Below, in pieces: positions 33,480-45,597 of a DNA stretch of 64,000 bases. The DNA comes from Dipteronia dyeriana. Taxonomy: Eukaryota; Streptophyta; Magnoliopsida; Sapindales; Sapindaceae. The stretch lies in assembly GCA_032871835.1 (NCBI GenBank), contig CM065300.1, forward strand, positions 113,705,088-113,769,087. The letters run 5' to 3'. A model generated the notes under the pieces. That model was not told the origin of the DNA. It was given only the letters and a program-made list of their open reading frames with translations, and searched no databases. Made by a program: the position numbers and the translations under genes. The number at the start of each line of letters is the position of its first letter. Within the stretch, counting starts at the first letter, position 1.

Positions 33480-34590
33480 GGGTTCGTTTGGCACGGAGAT
33501 GAGACAGGACAATATGAGACTGGACTGGACTGGATTGGATAGGGCAGGACATGTTGTTATATATTGTGTTTGGAAGGCCTGTACAGAACTTTAAATTGTA
33601 CTGTTATGCGTTTGGTATGCCTGGGACAGGACGGAACAAGAGGTTCAAATGACCAGAATGCCCTTGTTAATTCTAAAGACTTTAAAGATTAAAATAAACT
33701 AAAAAAAAATAGTTTTGGTTTTCTGGGTGGGGAAGATTTGGAAACATGATCTCATCGATCATCATCATCAAATGAAGGGTATTTTTTTTAAATAATTAAT
33801 TGTCTTAAAGAAAATCATTTTTCTATCAAATTAATTGTTTATTAAATGGGGGTTAATATTTTGTTACTAACTTTGTAATTTTTTTAGGATCTAGATCTCA
33901 TTCCATTTTCTTCAATCATAAACATAATTTTTTCACTAAATCAACAACAACCATATCATCTTCTTCTTCATTCTTAATAAAAACAAGAAAACTCAAAATC
34001 CCCATTAGAGATCTCCACCCACCAAACCAACAAAAAATCTCAAGACATATTTTTAATCTCAAAAACACCTATGTTTTTTCTTTCACTTTCACCTAAACCA
34101 AATGAAACCTAACATGAGAGATAGAGAATAAAAAGAAAATTTGAAAAAATCTGGAAGAAAATTAGAAAAGAAAGGAAAATATAAGCAAAATGGAAGAAAA
34201 AGAAAAAGGAAACTGGTCAAAATCAAACAAAACACAAACAAAACTAATCACAGAACATCCATGGTGTTCTTGGTTGAACGAAATCAAAGAGAGAAAGGAA
34301 TTTGATAGGGATTCAAGAGAAAGAAAGGGGGGAATTTGAGGAGGATGAGAGAGTGGAAAATTTGAGAGCAATTCATTGTTGAAAAAGGGAGAGAGAGAGA
34401 GATGGAATTGAGTTGGTGTATAGGACAGTTTGTGATTTTTGGAAATGTTAAATGGTCTGAGGTGGAACTAATTTTTATGATTTTTGTCCCACCTTGTCCT
34501 ATGTTGTCCCATACTGAGTTCGTGCCAAACACGAGATAAGGACAAACTGTCTCATATTGTCCAATTCTGTCCCGCGTACCAAACGCACCC
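33480..34590. mobile_element. PIF/Harbinger-like non-autonomous element, 1111 bp
   Basis: The left end GGGTTCGTTTGGCACG pairs with the right end, whose complement reads GGGTGCGTTTGGTACG. Longer inverted similarity continues with 'gacaatatgagac' words on both sides. The flanks are TAA at 33477-33479 and TAA at 34591-34593. A TIR beginning GGG..CGTTTGG and a 3-bp TAA/TTA duplication are typical of the Tourist/PIF-Harbinger group. It lies in the leader of element D. No transposase is visible; the small frames inside (34162-34532) are unrelated to known domains. Confidence 0.87.
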
Positions 34591-34842
34591 TAATAGAACA
34601 ACTATTTAAGGCATGCAAGTGAGACAAAAGACAATAATGCAAAAACTGACACAAAAACAATTCATGCCAATGTTGAAACTAACTAACAAATAATATAATG
34701 CTTAAAAGAAAAATAACATAAATGACGCTAAACCAATACACTAACACATTTTTTTTTATTAATGCAAAAATAATCAAATACATCCTAAACTAAAACTAGA
34801 AGAAGGATCAAACAAATCTAGATTAACTAATCTTTCAATTAG

Positions 34843-34860
34843 TCCCTGTCAATGGCTCCA
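34843..34860 (-). other. Primer-binding site of element D
   Basis: The minus strand reads TGGAGCCATTGACAGGGA a few bases after the LTR end. Athila elements use TGGCGCCGTTGCCGGGGA; this is the same site with point changes. Confidence 0.8.
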
Positions 34861-34866
34861 AAAACT

Positions 34867-36273
34867 TGTTGTGCTAAATTTTATAAATACTCACAAGGGC
34901 ACGAGTCTATTGTAAAATAGCTTATGCGAAGTACAAGGTCGATCCCACGAGGACTAATGAAGGACTAATGAAAAACTAATCAAATCTAGATTTTAATCTA
35001 ATCCTAATCTAATTAACGAAAGATGAATTTTGAATTAAGTAAAGCTAAAAACTAACTTAGCAGGCAACTAAAATCAAAACTAAATTAAAGAACTAAAATT
35101 GTAAACTTTACTCAATGGAAGAAAAGTCTGAGGTTCGGAATCCACCATTATCAATATAGCAATGTTTTACTATTCAAATTATTAATTCCCAAAATTATGA
35201 GTAGCAATTTAGAAATCAATCCAATGCTTTCTCAAGATTTTTCAATTAAGTTCTTAAAAATTAATCTTTTGTGAATTCTTTATTCCAATTGACTTACTGT
35301 ATAAGACCCAAGTATTACATGTAAACAATATTTAAAAAAACATATAGTCAATGTTCTTAATTTAAACATTAAAACACAAAGCCCGATTAATAAAATCAAT
35401 AGTAACTACCCAAAATACTTGATATTAAGGGTAAAACAATTTAATTAATATCAATCAATGAAAATCAAGAATTATAAACATTAAAACCAATTTAGGACTT
35501 ATATTGAGTAGCAAAACAATTACATTGTTAATAAGGTTTCAACCTACGCCTCAGAAAACAAAGTAGAAACTCATGGCAAAAGCAAGAACAAAAACTATAT
35601 AAAAACCCGGCATGATTCCGTCTGCGATACTCCTAATTTGCAACTGAAATTCGGTGCAGACACCAAGAACAACTCCGCCTTACCTTCTTCCAAGCTTCAC
35701 GCTCCAAATCCCTTTTATTTTCTTCCACTGCTAAGCCACAATCAGCTCCCAAATATCTCTGTTTCCTTCTTCAAAACGAACGCCCCACTTACTTCCTCTT
35801 TTTCTTTTGACTATTGTGCACCAAAAACCCTTAAATCTTCACTTTATTTTTGCTTTTATATACCTCTCATGTAGTCTCTTCATCTTGACCTAGATGCTTC
35901 TTTTTATTTCTTATTTGTGTGGACCACACTCTCACACTTTCACACTCTTATCACACCCTCTTGATTTCTTTCTTTTTGACTTGGACTTGAATTAGCTTGA
36001 CTTCGACTCTGATGAGAATTGAACTTAATCTCTTGGAATTGGTTTATGAGCCTTTGAGTTGGGCTTGATTTGGATAGGCTTTTGGGTCTGAAATTCTTCT
36101 TTTAATCCAAGACAATTAATCATGATAAATACTCCAATTAACTTCAATTTCAAACCCGATCGCTTTTTATTCCCGTTTCACCAAAACGAATCTAATTATA
36201 ATAAAACTAATATAAAATTGGACTATTAAATCTATATTTATGGACAATAAATATATATAAAATATGCTCATCA
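34867..36273 (-). repeat. 5' LTR of Athila-like element D (1407 bp)
   Basis: On the minus strand it starts TGATGAGCATATTTTATATA at 36273 and ends at 34867 next to the PBS. It is the partner of 24360-25722 and slightly longer. An open stretch at 35638-35874 is shared with the other LTR but is just LTR sequence. Confidence 0.88.
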
Positions 36274-36800
36274 TTTACACAGATTAGAATTTGAATAATG
36301 AACTAGATTTTCAATTAGTTAAAAACCGAATTAGTTTATTTGTTGTTAGAATAAAATTCTACTAATTTTTTTTATATGTCCTAGATGTTTAGATTGAAAT
36401 TATCCATTTAATCTTATTAATATCTAGGTGCATCAGTTGACAACCCTAATTCTGAAATAGTGAGCGGGAGAGGGATATATGACATTATATCACACAGTTT
36501 CCATCATTAGTTCAACACCGTGAGATTCAAGTGGGGCCTCGAGATGACTTTTCTTTCGTCCTCCCTAAGGAGGGTCTCTATGAGAATCAATACCAAGCTG
36601 GACTTCCTAACAGATAGAGTTTCTAAGTGTTTTTTGGGATTGACCGACAATAAAGTGGCAATTCTCAAGTTAAGCTTAAGAGATCTGAAATGGTGGGTTA
36701 CACTCACAAGGTTTTAATTAAATTTATTAATTACAAATCTGACTGAATTAAACGATGGTTGAATGATAGGAATAAGAGATATTCTGGTATATCATTTGAT
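36274..36800 (+). other. Copia leader/5' internal region right of element D
   Basis: Non-coding, lying between the Athila-like insertion and the family B gag. I cannot tell whether it belongs to element B or to the orphan element C. A short open stretch (36520-36717) has no recognisable domain. Confidence 0.4.
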
Positions 36801-37262
36801 TTAGAATGTCACGATCCAATGACAAATTAACTGGAGAAAACTATACCAAGTGGAAAAATAATATCTACGCAATCTTGGTAAAAAAAAACCCTAAAATTCA
36901 AGCTAACGGAGGAATGTCCTCTAGAACCTATTGTTAATGCCAAAGGAAATGTTCATAAGGCACACCAAAAATGGGTCTCAACCGATGAGAATGCCTAAAT
37001 ATATTTTTTAGCCAACATGATAGACATGCTTGTCACCAATCACGAGGCAATGACTATAGCATTCAAAATCATGGAGTCATTACAGGCTATGTTCGGCCAG
37101 CCATCTGAGCAAAAACGGCATGAAGCTGCTCGTTATGCAATGCTTGCACGGATAATTATTTCCTACTTCAACATAGCTATGGTCAATTGTGGACGGAGTT
37201 AGAGAAGGGGGCCTTCTCAATGCACATTGGGTCGGGGGATGTCGTGTCAACAAGGGTGGTGA
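36800..37262 (+). pseudogene. Family B gag
   Basis: Starts with a copia gag signature, Lys-Leu-Thr-Gly-Glu-Asn-Tyr-Thr-Lys-Trp-Lys-Asn-Asn-Ile-Tyr, at about 36825-36870. After frameshifts, Ala-Met-Thr-Ile-Ala-Phe-Lys-Ile-Met-Glu-Ser-Leu-Gln-Ala-Met-Phe-Gly-Gln-Pro follows at 37045-37110. No zinc knuckle is found, and the join at about 37260 leads almost directly to the protease-integrase linker, so gag C-terminus and protease core are probably deleted. Confidence 0.82.
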
Positions 37263-37287
37263 GAGTAGTTAGACTCCAATTTAATAG

Positions 37288-38230
37288 TTGATTAGTGTTT
37301 TGAACAATGTTTATTTTATTCCAGGATTTTCTAAAAATTTAATTTATGTGTCAAAGTTGTTGGAACTATTTTATTCTATTTCTTTTAATGATAAATCAGT
37401 TATTGTTTCTAGAAATGGTTTAAATATTTATTCAGGTTTAAATGCAAACAACTTGTATGTTTTAAGTCCATTAATTCATACATCACCCCATAATGCTGAA
37501 TTGTTTAAAATTGAAAAACCTAAACAGAATGATAGAAAATTTCTCCTGATAACGAAATATATCTATGGCATCTAAGACTTGACCATATTAACCTTGATAG
37601 GATAGATATACTAGTTTAAAGCAGGCCTCTAAGCCAGTTAAAGGTTGACACCTTACTTATTTGTGAATCCTATTTAGAAGGTGAAATGACCTAGAGACCT
37701 TTTACTGGAAATAGGCTTAGAGCTACACAACTGCTACAGCTTATACATTCAGAGGTCTGTTGACCGATGAATGTTAAATCAAATGGTGGTTTTGAGTAAT
37801 AAGTCACCTTTATAGATTACTACTCTAGATACAGATATGTCTACCTAAGGAAACAGAAGTCAAAAACTTTTGGAAAGTTTAAAGAATTTTGATCTGAAGT
37901 TGTGAACCAATTAGGCAAGACTATCGAGGCTCTATGATCGGATCGTGGTGGTGAGTACCTTGACCAAGAGTTTGAAGACTACCTGATTGAACATTGATTG
38001 TATCCCAACTCTCAGCTCCTGGAACACGATAACAAGATGGTGTTGTGGAGAGGAGAAATAGAATCCTGATGAAAATGACGAGATCTATGATTTGTTTCTC
38101 ATCATTACCGAATTTATTTAAGGGATATGCACTAGAAACGGCAACTTGCATTTTAAATGTAGTTTTATCCAAATCTGTTCCTACGACTCCCCTAGGGTTC
38201 TTGAATGGTCGTAAAGCTAGTTTTTGACAT
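37288..38230 (+). pseudogene. Family B protease-integrase linker and integrase
   Basis: The open segment 37288-37575 has Leu-Asn-Asn-Val-Tyr-Phe-Ile-Pro-Gly-Phe-Ser-Lys-Asn-Leu-Ile, the typical copia stretch after the protease. Integrase follows with many stops: a decayed zinc-binding end (Cys-Glu-Ser-Tyr at about 37665, where a second Cys is expected), a 'Ser-Asp-Arg-Gly-Gly-Glu-Tyr' core near 37935-37960, and Met-Glu-Arg-Arg-Asn-Arg-Ile-Leu at 38045. It is non-functional. Confidence 0.85.
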
Positions 38231-38559
38231 TTTCATATATGAAGGTGTCTAGTACTTACACTAAAGAATAGAACTGGAAAGCTATGGTCAACTTGTTTGT
38301 AGGTTATTCTAAGGAGACTAGAGGTGAATACTTCTATTGTCTTGAAGAGAACAAAGTATTTGTTTCGACAAATGCAATGTTTCTTGAGGATAACGATATG
38401 AGTGATCATACACCTTGAAGCAAGAATGTGTTAAATGAGTTAGAGCTTGTACGACCAGTGCTCAATCAACAAGAGTTGTTGTTCCACATATATCTTAGAG
38501 TCAGACGGTTCTTAGTCAGACCACACTAACATCTAAATGTAGTAAGAGGGTTGTGCGAT

Positions 38560-40170
38560 AACCCGATTGTTATTTTGGTATTAGGGGGAGCAGAATGTCG
38601 TCTTTGATGATAATGTGTATGATCCATTGTCATTTAAACATGCAATGAAAGATTCTGACAAAGAGGAATGGCTTCTAGCCAAGAACCTCGAGATGGAATC
38701 CATGTACTCCAACTAAGTCTAGGAAATTGTTGACATACCAGATGTGATAAAACCCATAGGTTGTTAGTGGATCTATAAGAAAAATGGATGAGTAGACGGG
38801 AAGGTAGATACCTTCTAAGCAAGGCTAATGGCAGAGGGTTATACATAAAAGAAGGGGGTCGATTATGAAGAGACCTTCTCGCCAGTTTGTTTAAGTCAAT
38901 TCAGATTCTCTTATCCATTGTTGCCTATTTTGGTTATGAAATTTGGCAAATGGACATCAAGACTGTATTTTTAAATGGAAAGCTAGATTAGAACATCTAT
39001 GTGATGAAACCAGAAGGATTCGTGCCTCTAGATCAAGAGAAAAATGTTTGCATGTCATAAAGGTCCATTTATGGACTAAAGCAAGCATCTAGATCTTGGA
39101 ACATTTGGTTTGCTAATGCTATCAAAACCTATATCTTCGAGTAAAACGTCAATGAGCCTTATGACTACAAGCGCATCATTGATAAGAAAGTAGTTTTCAT
39201 AGTCCTATACGTAGTTAATATCCTACTATTTGAGAATGACGTAGGAATATTGTTGGAAGTAAAAGGATGGCTAGCTAGGTAATTCCAAATAAAATATTTG
39301 GGAGAGGCGAGTTATTTTCTAAGGGTCCAACTAATTTGGGATCGTAGGAACAAACTCTTAGCATTATCTAAGGTATTGTATGTCGATAAGAAACTTATAC
39401 GATTTTAGATGCAGAACTCCAAGAAAGGTAATTTAGCTTCAGGCATGGAGTTCACTTGCCTAAGGAATAGTGTCCTAAGACACCTCAGAAATTGAGGATA
39501 TGATCTTATGTGTCTGCAGTAGGCGGCCTTATGTATACTATGTTATGCATAAGACTTGACATCTGCTTCGTAGTGGTAGTAGCTAGTAGGTTTAAGTCTA
39601 ACCTAGGATTGGATCATTGGGTTGTTGTAAAGGCCATTCTAAAGTATCTCCAGAGAATGAGAAACTATATGCTAGTATATTTTAGATAAGATTTGATCTC
39701 GTTAGGATATACAAACTCTGATTTTCAGTCAGACAGGAATTTTAGAAAATCCACGTCTGGGTTAATATTCAACCTTGGTGATAGAGCCATAGTACAGAGA
39801 AGTGTCAAGCAATCATGTATTGCTGATTCCACCATGGAAGCCAAATATGTAGCTGTTTGCGAAACAACTAAGGAGCTTGTATGGTTCCGTATGTTCTTGA
39901 GTGATCTGGAAGTTGTTCTAGATTTTGATAAGCCTATCACACTTTATTGTGATAGTTGTGGCTAATTATAAAGAACCAAAAAACCACCAAAAGGGGGAAG
40001 CATATAGAGATGAAGTATCATCTCATCATGAAGATAGTGCGGTGGGGAGATGTCGACGTGACCAAGATATCGTCGGAGGACAATCATGTTGATCCATTTA
40101 CGTAGATCGACTAAAGTGTTTGATGGTCACACAGAGGGTCTAGGATTATGAGATATGTCTCACCTGCTTT
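38560..40170 (+). pseudogene. Family B reverse transcriptase and RNase H
   Basis: Ty1/copia RT with numerous stops from about 38590 (Phe-Lys-His-Ala-Met), through Ala-Glu-Gly-Tyr at 38830 and Gln-Met-Asp-Ile-Lys-Thr at 38950. Where the Tyr-Val-Asp-Asp box should be (about 39205-39220) it reads Tyr-Val-Val-Asn, so both catalytic aspartates are gone. RNase H lies at 39693-40130, with Ala-Asp-Ser-Thr-Met-Glu-Ala-Lys-Tyr-Val-Ala and Tyr-Cys-Asp-Ser-Cys. The purine tract GTGCAAGTGGGAGATTG (40172-40188) follows and abuts the LTR. Confidence 0.87.
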
Positions 40171-40186
40171 AGTGCAAGTGGGAGAT

Positions 40187-42012
40187 TGTTGGGGTTTTTG
40201 CTCTAAAGCTTTTAATTTTATAAATGATGACAAATTATATTCTTTTTACTATAATTATATGTCTCATACTTTTATATCATATGCGTTTCACATCCAAGAT
40301 TGTCGGATGTAATCACAAACTGAGTATACGAGTGTCACACACAAATAAATTATGTTTTAGACGTGTAATTTAAAGACTTCATAGAGAGCAAATAAACTTG
40401 GGTTCTATATTTATGGTTAATCTACAGCTGTGGTCCATTCATTAATGTACGGTTGCCTTATTCTAGATTACTCATACAATGATATGAGATTGGAGGCACT
40501 TTATATGATGTGATCATAAAAGACTAGGCCATGATCTATATGAATCTCTTATAAATATCATTTACATGAGGAGATTCATATATATCGACAAATGATGGTT
40601 GTATATGGGTGATGTTAATTCTGAGTGTCTTAATAACTCTTTCAGGTTAGATCGCGGGTTTTGATTTACCATGGGTGATATCGGTGTAGCAATCCCGATC
40701 AATAATCTTAGAGGTTTGGCTTGTGGTTGGGAAGGTCTGTATACAATAGTGGAATATACTATTTCTTACGAAAAGTAAAGATATAGTTCCCTTAAGATTC
40801 GGGCTTGCACAATTAAGAGCGATCTCTTTCTTTCGTAAAGGAATGAGAGATATAATTGTTAATTAGAGAATCAATGGTTCATAATGGAAAAGATATAATT
40901 AGAGGGTTATAACGAACTTTATGACGTAGCTCTAGTTATGAACTACTTGTGGAGGATCATACCATATGTAATAGCTATATCGATGGACACTGAGTTTTGG
41001 TTTGTGTAAAACAATATACAGTTACGAGAGTGCAGCCACGGGTTTTTAGTGGAGTAACTCCGAGGTTAATAATCATGAAATATTAACTGAATAGTTTAAT
41101 TAATTTTCCTAAGGATTATTGGAGCTCAATTTTGTGGGTCCATTAGGTCTCCTTGCTAGCCCGGAAAGTTAAAGGTAACAAGGGTCACGGTTAATTAATT
41201 GGATTGTCCAATTAATTGTTTACGAAAGTGACACATATTTATTCAAAGAATTAATTAAATAATAAGATAATTTAATTAATATATTAATAATTAAATTAAA
41301 TAAATAATAAGATTATTTAGTTAATAAATTAATAATTGAGAATTATTAATTAATAATTAATCGGAGGTTACATGTTCGAACAATGACAAAGACAAAGGAT
41401 AAAATAATAAGATTATTTTATTTCCTAACTAGGTCAAGTGTTCAAGTCTTAGTGAACTACAGTTATGTGGGATTTGAAATCCTATAATACCTTGGACAAT
41501 AATATGCTAATTATATTATTTGTAGTAGGATTAGTATCTTGTTTTTATAAATATATAAAGATATATTTTTATTAAAAACAAAAGATGAAGCATTATTGAG
41601 AGACACACACCACACATTCGATTGAAACACAATAAAAAGAGAAGAGAAACAAGAATGTTGGACATCATCAAATGATTTTTGTTTTTTTTTTGTTTTTTTG
41701 TTCTTTATTATTCTAGTGGCCGAATTCCATATACAAAACTTATGAGTAGTTTTGTGTTGTTTCTTCGACCTCCATACAACCTCTTGAAGCCCGTGATGCG
41801 CCCACAAGCAGTTGCCGAAACCTGGGAAATAATGAGGAAAATTCGGTGGTACAAATTGGAAAGCAAATTCAAGAATTAAGGACCGATGAGTTAGCCTTAA
41901 GGTATGATTTCGAATCCTGCCTTTGTTTATTCTTTTATAGCGTACACAGTTCATAGAGTCATTTTTTTTTAAGTTTTAAAATCCTTTCTGCTGTGCGACT
42001 CTAGGGCTTTCA
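40187..42012 (+). repeat. 3' LTR of family B (1826 bp)
   Basis: TGTTGGGGTTTTTGCTCTAA ... GACTCTAGGGCTTTCA with TG/CA ends. The right portion matches both 11315-11747 and 22669-23319, which lets the broken 5' LTR be put together. The first ~775 bp have no counterpart in the window. An open stretch at 41679-41879 is not kept in the other copy. Confidence 0.9.
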
Positions 42013-43476
42013 GGGTAGGCTTGTGTTTAGCTATGGCTATATGGTTTATTTTGGTTCCAAAAGAAAGTTAAGTATTTGGCCGCAAAATTGACTTTAAAGC
42101 ACACATAAGGGAAATATGAATGTGTTTAGGTTTTTGTGAGTAGTTTATACACATTGCCTAAAATCACTTGCACGATCAATCTCCTAAGGGAATGCATGCA
42201 TTCATCAAGAAATCCACTATATGTATGAAAGGTAAGTCTTATGGCATGTGACGCATATAACGAGGAAAATGTTTAAAGAGTAGAAAAATTATACACTCAA
42301 ATGCGCTTTTTAATAGGCTAGATGTTTGTGAATTCACAGGTTGCCTCTACTATTAGAACAAGGCGCAAGAGCACCGAGTCCCCTCAAGTTAAGCACGCAA
42401 AAGATAGGACAAACCCATGACAATGCAAGTAAGACCCACTAGTGACAATTATTTGCTACATAAGCTCAACATGCATTTATAAACTCGCCAAAAGCACATG
42501 CTCAAGACATCACATCCAAGCTAGTTAAAGCTCAAAAAAGTTGGCCATCGCAACAAATTAAAAATTTTAGACCAAAATAACTAAAAACGACTCAAAACAA
42601 CTAAAAAGAGGATTCAACAAAGGCGTCTACACTCCCAAACCAAAACCCAACATTGTCCTTAATTTTGAAGACAAGAGAGTTTGGCCTAGCGAAGTGCATC
42701 TAACTAACATAAAACACTACAACCTAGGCATTAGTCACACGTAATCAATACCTAACAAAATAAAAGACTAAAAAATAGGCTCATCATAAAATAAGGCATT
42801 ATATACAAATATGGTAATTAAGTTCAAAGTACCAACCATATCAAGCATTCACTCTCAAATTGATGGAATGGGGACATAACGACCCACACACCGATTTTTA
42901 CTATTAGCTCAAAATCCGCACAAGATATATGCTTGAGTTCAAAAACCCCCAAACCAAGTAGGGCTATATGAAAAGAAAACCTGTAAATCACATGCATTAT
43001 CCACAAGAGCTTCCGCTCATCAAATCAAGAATGAAATAATCAATAAATGCAAAAACTTGGAAACCAAAATCTTATCAACAATCACATGCATTTCCATTCA
43101 CAGCTATCCACACATTCAACCAAAAATTATATTTAAAAAGTATATCAACATTCACCAATTATCCACAATTGTCTATGAACAAAAATATAGAGAAATATAG
43201 TCACGAGATTGAAATATGGAGATGAAGCCGAGGTTGTTGCTTTCTTGTAATCTCAAATTTGATTAGGTTCTCACCCCGTTTTATGAGCACTCTTGGCTTG
43301 ATCATCCCTCAAAGACTCGCAAGTTATTGGTGTGTCTAAACCAAGAGATAAAGAACCTATTCTTAAAGCACAAATCCTAACCAAAAAGATTAACAACCAC
43401 AAATTATATCTCAAAATCAATTATCTCTCAAATCGAATATCATCCACAAACATTCGAAAACCATCCACAAAAAAAT
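42013..43476 (-). other. 3' non-coding region of Athila-like fragment E
   Basis: No coding domain. It lies downstream (minus strand) of an Athila integrase and partly resembles the 3' region of element D. Family B's LTR ends at 42012, so the left part of E was probably separated or lost when B entered; no LTR of E is visible in the window. Confidence 0.55.
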
Positions 43477-44540
43477 TTAGAATTTTAAAAAGCAACCAAA
43501 AGATAAAATGAATAAGCCTCGATCAGTTGCCTCCCATATACGCCTTATATAAAAATATAAAATGAATAAATCTCCATGCATCAAGACTTTAACTCGCTCC
43601 CGTTGCGCTTCATCTCCCATGTATGGCTTGAGTCTATGCCCATTGACCTTAAAGATCTTAAGATTTTCCAAGTTATGAAGTTCCACTACCCCATTCGAAA
43701 GACATTAGTGACTTGGTATGGTCCTATCCATCTTGATCTCAGCTTCCTTGGAAAACGTTTCTGGGGGGAATCGAAAGGTAGCACAAGCATTCCCAAGTGG
43801 AATTCCTTCTTAATGAGTTTCTTATCATGGATAATCTTGGTCCTCTCCTTATATAGTCATGCATTCTCATAAGCATGCAACTGAAACTCTTCTAGCTCAT
43901 TCAACCGAAGTCTTCTTTCTTTCCTTGCTCTATCATATTCCATGTTTAGCTTTTTGAAGGACCACCAAGCGTGGTGCTCTAACTCAACAGAGAGATTGCA
44001 TTCCTTGCCAAACACCAATCTATATGGGATCATTCCAATGGGAGTCTTGTAGATGGTCTGATATGCCCATGAGGCATCATTCAACTTAGTTTGCCTAATC
44101 ATTCCTCGTAGAGTTTAATGTTTTCTCTAATATCTGTTTAATAAGACTATTTGTAACCTTAACCTATCCAGAAGTTTTTGGGTGGTATCATGTGGTTACC
44201 ATGTGATGAACTTCGTACTTTTTCATTAGTTTATCAAATACCAATCCAGTTGCAAAAATGACTTCATGCATCACTGATTATCACCTTTAAAACCCCAAAT
44301 CTAGCCAAAATATTCTCTTTAAAAATTTTAACGACTACACAGTTGTCATTTGTTCTGTAACACTAGCCTCTACCCACTTGGAAACATAATCGACCACCAC
44401 TAAAATGAAATTATTTCTAAACAATGGTGGAAAGGGTCCCATAAAATCAATTCCCCATGTATCAAGCACTTGGACTACCAAAATTCCCTTTTAAGGCATT
44501 TCATTCTATTTACCAATGTTCCCGACCCCCACATTTTAAC
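43477..44540 (-). pseudogene. Athila-like fragment E: integrase
   Basis: The minus-strand C-terminal part at 43477-43686 shows Phe-Lys-Val-Asn-Gly-His-Arg-Leu-Lys-Pro-Tyr. The core tail at 43857-44102 shows Trp-Ala-Tyr-Gln-Thr then Pro-Tyr-Arg-Leu-Val-Phe-Gly-Lys-Glu-Cys and Val-Glu-Leu-Glu-His. Further upstream (to 44540) only scattered homology with element D's integrase survives. It is more decayed than D and belongs to a different subfamily. Confidence 0.8.
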
Positions 44541-45220
44541 TCATGGTAGAATCTGAGAATGTCCTCCTACTCTGATTCTGGTACAAACCTTTGGATTACT
44601 TGATCTAGGCCATGTTTAAACAGATGTGTTTCATCACAGAAAAACTATCTTGCCTTTGCTTTGAACCGTTTCCTTCCTTTTGAATCTAACTCTAGTGGGA
44701 AAACTCTATGGGTCAAGTAATTAGCCAAATCAGCATACCATAGCTCTTCACCCTGTACTACCCATAATTACTCATTTGGGAAATTCTTTCTCAATGGGAT
44801 CTCCTCATCCCCTGGTGGACAATCACGAACAAATAGTCTAAAGTGGTCTGCTACCACATTCTCACAACCCTTCTTATCTTTGTTCTATAAATCAAATTCC
44901 TGTAGCTCCAGAACCATCCGATCAACTTGGGTTTAACATCCTTCTTCAGTAACAAATATCTGAGAGCTGTGTGATCTGAGTACACTATCACCTTGGCCCC
45001 CCACCAAGTATTGGAGAAATTTTTCAAACGCGAAAACTATTGCAAGTAATTCCTTTTCTGTGGTGGAGTAATTGAGTTGGGCATCATTCAAGGTCCGTGT
45101 TGTCCCAGAACTGTACCTAATACATAGTCTGAAGAATTACACATCAACTCAAATTGTATTTCCCAATTAGGTGGTGCCATTACTTGTGCTATACCCATGC
45201 CATAACCATGCAATATCCTT
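44540..45220 (-). pseudogene. Athila-like fragment E: RNase H
   Basis: Minus-strand remnants match RNase H and the zinc linker of element D: [16 protein letters not shown] near 45120-45170 (Asn where Asp is usual), and Leu-Asn-Tyr-Ser-Thr-like text near 45065. The fragment ends at about 45220; RT, protease and gag are absent. Confidence 0.75.
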
Positions 45221-45597
45221 CATGCTTTCTTGTCTTGGCATAATGGTTGGTACTCATGCACTGAGGGCTTCTTGTCTGGTCTGCTCACTAGTTTGGAAAA
45301 TAGCACGAGTTATGCAAGGGTTGGTACTCGTACAGTGCATGCACTAAGGTCTTCTTTAGATTTCCATGCTTTAGTGCGTCATTTGTGTACGGTTGGTGCA
45401 CGGGCATGGTACCCGTGCACTAGAGCCTTCATTTCTTCCCTTTTCTATACTAGTTTGTTCTTTTCAACTCCATTCCTTGACTTTCACCTAATGTCTACAA
45501 TTGTAACGAAAGGGTCGTAAGACACACACAAAATGATTCATTTTTGAGACAAAGGATAAGGATATGAGGGCCAAAATATATTGAAAATATACTAAAA
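45220..45597. repeat. GC-hairpin segment between E and the SIRE-like LTR
   Basis: Contains repeated 'gcactgagggcttc', 'tactcgtacagtgcatgcac' and a perfect 9-bp inverted repeat, GTGCACGGG (45396-45404) and CCCGTGCAC (45412-45420). It is similar in style to 9361-9650 and 55141-55440. An open stretch here (45230-45520) is probably accidental. Confidence 0.45.

Larger units (their letters stand above)
24360..36273 (-). mobile_element. Athila-like Ty3/gypsy element 'D', minus strand
   Basis: The two ends carry clearly homologous LTRs in direct orientation (about 24360-25722 and 34867-36273). Inside, on the minus strand, are PBS, gag, protease, reverse transcriptase, RNase H, integrase, a long 3' non-coding region and a polypurine-like tract. 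RT before integrase marks Ty3/gypsy. The PBS resembling TGGCGCCGTTGCC, the gag sequence, the Asp-Leu-Gly-Ala-Ser protease and the long 3' region mark Athila. Flanking bases (CGTAT left, TTTAC right) do not form a duplication, and the left edge is uncertain by some 15 bp. It contains a PIF/Harbinger-like insertion and many stops. Confidence 0.9.

Noticed and set aside
36520..36717. A 65-residue open stretch right of element D as a gene
   Set aside because: Both strands are open over almost the same interval and no domain is visible; it is probably leader sequence.
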